Source of the DNA: Sphingomonas sp. Y38-1Y
Lineage (GTDB): Bacteria > Pseudomonadota > Alphaproteobacteria > Sphingomonadales > Sphingomonadaceae
Direction: 5' to 3'
Assembly (NCBI RefSeq): GCF_032391395.1
Contig: NZ_CP135916.1
Coordinates: 1,736,001-1,800,000, forward strand
DNA: 64,000 bases
Within the stretch, counting starts at the first letter, position 1. The number at the start of each line of letters is the position of its first letter. Under the pieces are notes generated by a model, which saw only the letters and a list, made by a program, of their open reading frames with translations, was not told the DNA's origin and did no database searches. The position numbers and the translations under genes are program-made. Below, piece by piece: positions 60,788 to 64,000 of the stretch.

Positions 60788-62166
60788 TCCGGCTGAGCGA
60801 CGTTCGGAAAGTCTATCGCACGCGGTCGGGCGACAATGTCGTGCTCGACGGCGTGGGGTTCGAGCTGGCGATGGGTGAGCGGCTGGGCGTGCTCGGCCGC
60901 AACGGCGCGGGCAAGTCCACGATGGTCCGTCTCATCAGCGGCGCCGAGCGGCCGAGCGCGGGCCGGGTCGAGCGGCACATGTCGGTTTCCTGGCCGCTCG
61001 CCTTTGGCGGCGCGTTCCAGCCGACGCTGTCCGGCATCGACAATATCCGCTTCATCAGCCGCATCTATGCCCAGGATTTCGAGCGCAACCTCGCCTTCGT
61101 CGCCGACTTCTCGGAGCTGGGTACCTACCTGCGCGAACCGGTGCGCAGCTACTCCTCGGGCATGCGGGCGCGGCTCGCCTTCGCCATCTCGATGATCATC
61201 GAATTCGACTGCTTCCTGATCGACGAGATCGGCGCAGTGGGCGACGCGCGCTTCCACGACCGCTGCAACCACGAGCTGTTCGGCAAGCGCGGCGACCGGG
61301 CGATGGTGCTGATCTCGCACGATCCGGGCTATCTGCGCGACCATTGCAACCGGTTCGCGCTGCTCCATGGCGGGCGCCTCGCGCTGTTCGACGACTTCGA
61401 CGAGGCGTATGATCGGTTCCGAGAGGCGATCGGCCTCGCCGGCGCGCCGGTGATCGACCGCGCCGCCGCCCCTGACCGTGCCGCGCTGATCGAGGTGGCG
61501 CAGCACCGCGCGCTCGGCGACGAGCGGTTCCGGATGCTGGTACGCGAAGGCGACTGGCGACGCGACGCGGGCGACTGGGGCGCGGCGGAAGAGCGCTACA
61601 GCGCAGCGCTGGCGCTCCACCCCTATCAGCGATCCTATTGGGTCCAGCTCGGCCATGTCGCCAAGGAAGGTGGCCACTTCGCCCGCGCGGAAATCGCTTA
61701 TCGCACCGCCTGCGCGATGGGCGAGCCCGCCGCCGACGTCGCCGAGCATCTCGCCTTCGTCGTGGCGCAGGGCGGCGGGGATCCGGCGAACTGGCCGATC
61801 CACCCGTTCGAAAAGGACGCCACGCACCTTCAGGTACCGGGCCGCCCGGACGTGGAGGCGATGGCGCGGCTGCTCTGGGCCGGCACCGCGCCGACCGAAG
61901 CCGAGATGCTGTCGCTGCTCCGCCGCCACGCCACCTGCGACGCCCTGGTCGCCGCGCTGGTCGAGGATCGCCGCTTCGCCAGCGGCGCAATCGATCGGGA
62001 CGCGCATGGCGAGGTGATCCGTGTCCTCGCGCTGGGCCACCTAGCCCCGAACGATGCCGAGGTTGTGCTGGCAGAGATGGCGAACAGCGGGTCCGCCTGG
62101 CCGATCGCCGCGGATACGGGCGCCTTCCGCGACTGGCCGCTGACGCAAAGGGCGCTATTCGGATGA
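60784..62166 (+). CDS. Capsule export ATPase (KpsT-like) with C-terminal TPR-like extension
   Basis: Residues 1-220 are a KpsT-type ABC ATPase: Walker A GRNGAGKST at 38-46, signature SSGMRARLAFA near 124-134, Walker B CFLIDEIGAVGD near 143-154, and switch His 179 in ISHDPG. KpsT proteins are usually about 220 residues long, but this one has 460. Residues about 230-460 include TPR-like helices (DWRRDAGDWGAAEERYSAAL and GHFARAEIAYRTACAMG) followed by an unfamiliar part. The sequence is continuous, with no frameshift. The extension may tether glycosyltransferases or polymer to the exporter; that is inference. Confidence 0.9.
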   Translation: MIRLSDVRKVYRTRSGDNVVLDGVGFELAMGERLGVLGRNGAGKSTMVRLISGAERPSAGRVERHMSVSWPLAFGGAFQPTLSGIDNIRFISRIYAQDFERNLAFVADFSELGTYLREPVRSYSSGMRARLAFAISMIIEFDCFLIDEIGAVGDARFHDRCNHELFGKRGDRAMVLISHDPGYLRDHCNRFALLHGGRLALFDDFDEAYDRFREAIGLAGAPVIDRAAAPDRAALIEVAQHRALGDERFRMLVREGDWRRDAGDWGAAEERYSAALALHPYQRSYWVQLGHVAKEGGHFARAEIAYRTACAMGEPAADVAEHLAFVVAQGGGDPANWPIHPFEKDATHLQVPGRPDVEAMARLLWAGTAPTEAEMLSLLRRHATCDALVAALVEDRRFASGAIDRDAHGEVIRVLALGHLAPNDAEVVLAEMANSGSAWPIAADTGAFRDWPLTQRALFG

Positions 62167-63455
62167 AGCACGTCCTGATCGACGGCTACAATCTCGGGCT
62201 GGAGAAGGGCACCGGGGTCGCCACCTATGCCCGCAACCTCAGCCGCGAGGTGGGTGCACTCGGCCATCGCACGTCGGTACTCTATGGCGACCGCCTGCCA
62301 TCGCCCCGCCAGCCGCTGCTGCGCGAGATCGCCTTCTTCGATGCCGAGGCGCAGCCGCGCCGCAACCGTCTTCGCGACGCGGTCGGCATCCTCTCGCCCG
62401 CAGCCTCGCGCGCCGAGGCGATCCCGCTCAGCGGTCAGGTCGTCACGCGGCAGTTCGCCGCGCGCCTGCCGCATCACGACACGCTCTACAGCGCGCCCGA
62501 CTTCTACCGCCGCGCGCACGGGCGCTTTCAGGCATGGGAAAAGAGCACCGCCGTGCAGGTCCCGAGCCGACCCGATCTCGCGCACTGGACCTATCCACTG
62601 CCGGTCCGGGTGCCGGGTGCGGCGAACCTCTACACGCTGCACGACCTGGTGCCGCTCCGGCTCCCCTACACCACGCTGGACAACAAGCGGCGGTATCTGG
62701 CGCTGATCCGAATGCTGGCGCGGACCGCCGACCATCTCGTCACCGTGTCCGAATGCTCGCGACGCGACATCATCGAACTGGCCGGCGTCGCACCGGATCG
62801 CGTCACCAACACCTATCAGTCGGTCGACATTCCCCAGCGACTGCTCGACCTTTCCGAGGATCAGGTCGCGCGCGAGGTCGAGGGGGCGCTGGGCGCGCCG
62901 TACAAGGACTATTTCCTGTTCTGGGGATCAATCGAACCCAAGAAGAATGTTGGCCGCATCGTCGAGGCGTACCTCGCGAGCGGCGTCACCACGCCGCTGG
63001 TCGTCGTCGGCGCGCGTGCCTGGCGGGCCGAGGCGGAGCTTCGGCTGCTCGACGCGTTCGGCGCGGGCAAGCCGATCCGCGGCGACGTCCGCCGCGGCCG
63101 GATCATCCAGCTGCCCTATGCGCCCTTCGGCCTGCTCGTCAGCCTGATCCGCGGTGCCAAGGCGGCTTTGTTCCCCTCGCTCTACGAAGGGTTCGGCCTG
63201 CCGGTGCTGGAGGCGATGCTGCTCGGCACGCCGGTGCTGTGCTCGAACACCTCGTCCCTGCCGGAGGTGGCAGGCGAGGCGGCGCTGTCGGTCGATCCCT
63301 ACGACACCGCCGCGATCGCCGCCGGGCTCCGCGCGCTCGACGCCGACGCCGGTCTTCGCGCCGACCTATCGACCCGCGGCCTTGCCCAGGCCGCGACCTT
63401 CTCCCCCGAACGCTATCGCGCGCGCCTGGACGCGCTCTACCGGAGGTTCCTGTGA
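62163..63455 (+). CDS. GT4 family glycosyltransferase (capsule cluster)
   Basis: This 430-residue GT-B transferase has the N-terminal block [20 protein letters not shown], typical of GT4 enzymes acting in sphingomonad polysaccharide clusters. [13 protein letters not shown] and [19 protein letters not shown] follow, and the donor-site half has [19 protein letters not shown] and [16 protein letters not shown]. The donor and linkage are unknown. The start overlaps the KpsT-like stop by 4 bp; the stop (TGA) shares one base with the next ATG. It is in the same operon as the exporter. Confidence 0.9.
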   Translation: MKHVLIDGYNLGLEKGTGVATYARNLSREVGALGHRTSVLYGDRLPSPRQPLLREIAFFDAEAQPRRNRLRDAVGILSPAASRAEAIPLSGQVVTRQFAARLPHHDTLYSAPDFYRRAHGRFQAWEKSTAVQVPSRPDLAHWTYPLPVRVPGAANLYTLHDLVPLRLPYTTLDNKRRYLALIRMLARTADHLVTVSECSRRDIIELAGVAPDRVTNTYQSVDIPQRLLDLSEDQVAREVEGALGAPYKDYFLFWGSIEPKKNVGRIVEAYLASGVTTPLVVVGARAWRAEAELRLLDAFGAGKPIRGDVRRGRIIQLPYAPFGLLVSLIRGAKAALFPSLYEGFGLPVLEAMLLGTPVLCSNTSSLPEVAGEAALSVDPYDTAAIAAGLRALDADAGLRADLSTRGLAQAATFSPERYRARLDALYRRFL

Positions 63456-64000
63456 TGTCGCCGACTTCGCCGCGCCGGGGCGCCGCGCTCCTGGCCTGCC
63501 TGCTCGCCGGATGCACGACGATGAGCGCGTCAGGCCCCTCGTCAAAGGCGATCGTCCGCGCGAGCGCGCCCACCGACGCGCAGGGCATCAGCATCGTCGC
63601 GCTCGACGAAGCCGCTGCGCAGCGATCCGCTTCCTATGCCCGTTCGCAGCTTTTCGCCGACGTGTTCGGGGCGACGGCGGCGAGCGGCACGGTGATCGGC
63701 ACCGGCGACGTGCTCGACATCGCGATCTGGGAAGCGCCCCCCGCGGTGCTGTTCGGCGCGACCCCGCCGGGCGCGGCGATCGGCGGCGCACTCGCGCAAA
63801 GCGCGGGCATCCCGCAGCAGGTGGTGGGCGAGGACGGCACCGTCTCGGTTCCGTTCGTCGGAACGCTGGCGGTACGCGACCGCACGCCGCAGGAGGTCGG
63901 GCGGATGATCGTCCAGCGGCTCACCGGCCGCGCGCACAGTCCACAGGCGATCGTGCGGCTCGCTCAGAACGATAGTCGCGCCGTCACCGTGATGGGCGAA
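63455..64000 (+). CDS. Polysaccharide export lipoprotein (Wza/KpsD-like), 3' end outside window
   Basis: The first 182 residues are visible. A lipoprotein signal with lipobox LLAGCTTM comes first, followed by the Poly_export domain: GTVIGTGDVLDIAIWEAP, VVGEDGTVSVPFVGTLAV and RTPQEVGRMIVQRLTGR, then VRLAQNDSRAVTVMGE, which begins the SLBB region. Such proteins form the outer-membrane channel for capsular polysaccharide. GGAGG lies before the ATG at 63455. The open frame continues past the window end. Together with the KpsE/M/T-like genes it makes a full export apparatus. Confidence 0.9.
   Translation, partial: MSPTSPRRGAALLACLLAGCTTMSASGPSSKAIVRASAPTDAQGISIVALDEAAAQRSASYARSQLFADVFGATAASGTVIGTGDVLDIAIWEAPPAVLFGATPPGAAIGGALAQSAGIPQQVVGEDGTVSVPFVGTLAVRDRTPQEVGRMIVQRLTGRAHSPQAIVRLAQNDSRAVTVMGE

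Overview
The window is 64 kb of dense, high-GC DNA that looks like the chromosome of a Sphingomonas-type alphaproteobacterium (Sphingomonadaceae). The support is indirect. There is a complete Entner-Doudoroff glucose cluster (zwf-pgl-edd-glk-eda), a dnaX-ybaB pair, a malic enzyme fused to a phosphotransacetylase-like domain, many ATGA/GTGA stop-start overlaps, and two families of palindromic intergenic repeats of the kind scattered through sphingomonad genomes. I see no rRNA, CRISPR array, insertion sequence, prophage or replication origin. One tRNA (Asn) is present.

Layout. 0-6.5 kb: the 3' end of glycogen synthase, a convergent DUF2934 gene, a 500-bp gap with a strongly foldable candidate small RNA on the minus strand, then a plus-strand run lolC-lolD-glutathione peroxidase-dnaX-ybaB. 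6.5-12 kb (minus): a GT4 glycosyltransferase, an OsmC-like peroxidase, a glycine-zipper protein, and mutS whose start overlaps the end of a ParE-type toxin gene. 12-18.6 kb: maeB and a cyclophilin on plus, then a KefB-type antiporter, an amino-acid permease and a methyltransferase with a signal peptide on minus. 18.7-25 kb: the Entner-Doudoroff cluster on minus, with palindromic repeats in most of its gaps. 25-31 kb: a tripartite RND efflux pump on minus. 31-32.3 kb: ferredoxin-NADP reductase and tRNA-Asn.

32-53.5 kb is an accessory metabolic region rich in oxidoreductases. It holds an MFS transporter, DUF2147 and an SDR with an AraC regulator. Next come a MipA/OmpV porin-like protein with a methyltransferase and a small membrane protein, and then a three-subunit molybdenum hydroxylase of the isoquinoline 1-oxidoreductase type (2Fe-2S, membrane di-haem cytochrome c, molybdopterin subunit). 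A second, different molybdenum hydroxylase follows on the opposite strand (PaoABC-like, with a 4Fe-4S-bearing FAD subunit), together with two SDRs, a SnoaL-like protein, two LysR regulators, a YCII protein and an aldo-keto reductase.

53.6-57.6 kb is a FecI-FecR-FecA-like surface-signalling unit: ECF sigma factor, anti-sigma factor and TonB receptor with an STN domain. 57.6-64 kb is the start of an ABC-2/Kps-type capsular polysaccharide operon: glycosyltransferase, KpsE-like, KpsM-like, KpsT-like with an unusual C-terminal TPR-like extension, glycosyltransferase, and a Wza/KpsD-like lipoprotein cut by the window end.

Most genes are ordinary housekeeping or common accessory genes. The items I would look at first are the minus-strand candidate small RNA (about 1738-1964), the toxin-antitoxin pair overlapping mutS, the KpsT fusion, the two repeat families with one inside-out copy, and the large perfect hairpins in front of the MipA gene and the ECF sigma gene. 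Four start codons that I moved away from the longest frame are TTG (fpr, amino-acid permease, SnoaL-like, second LysR).
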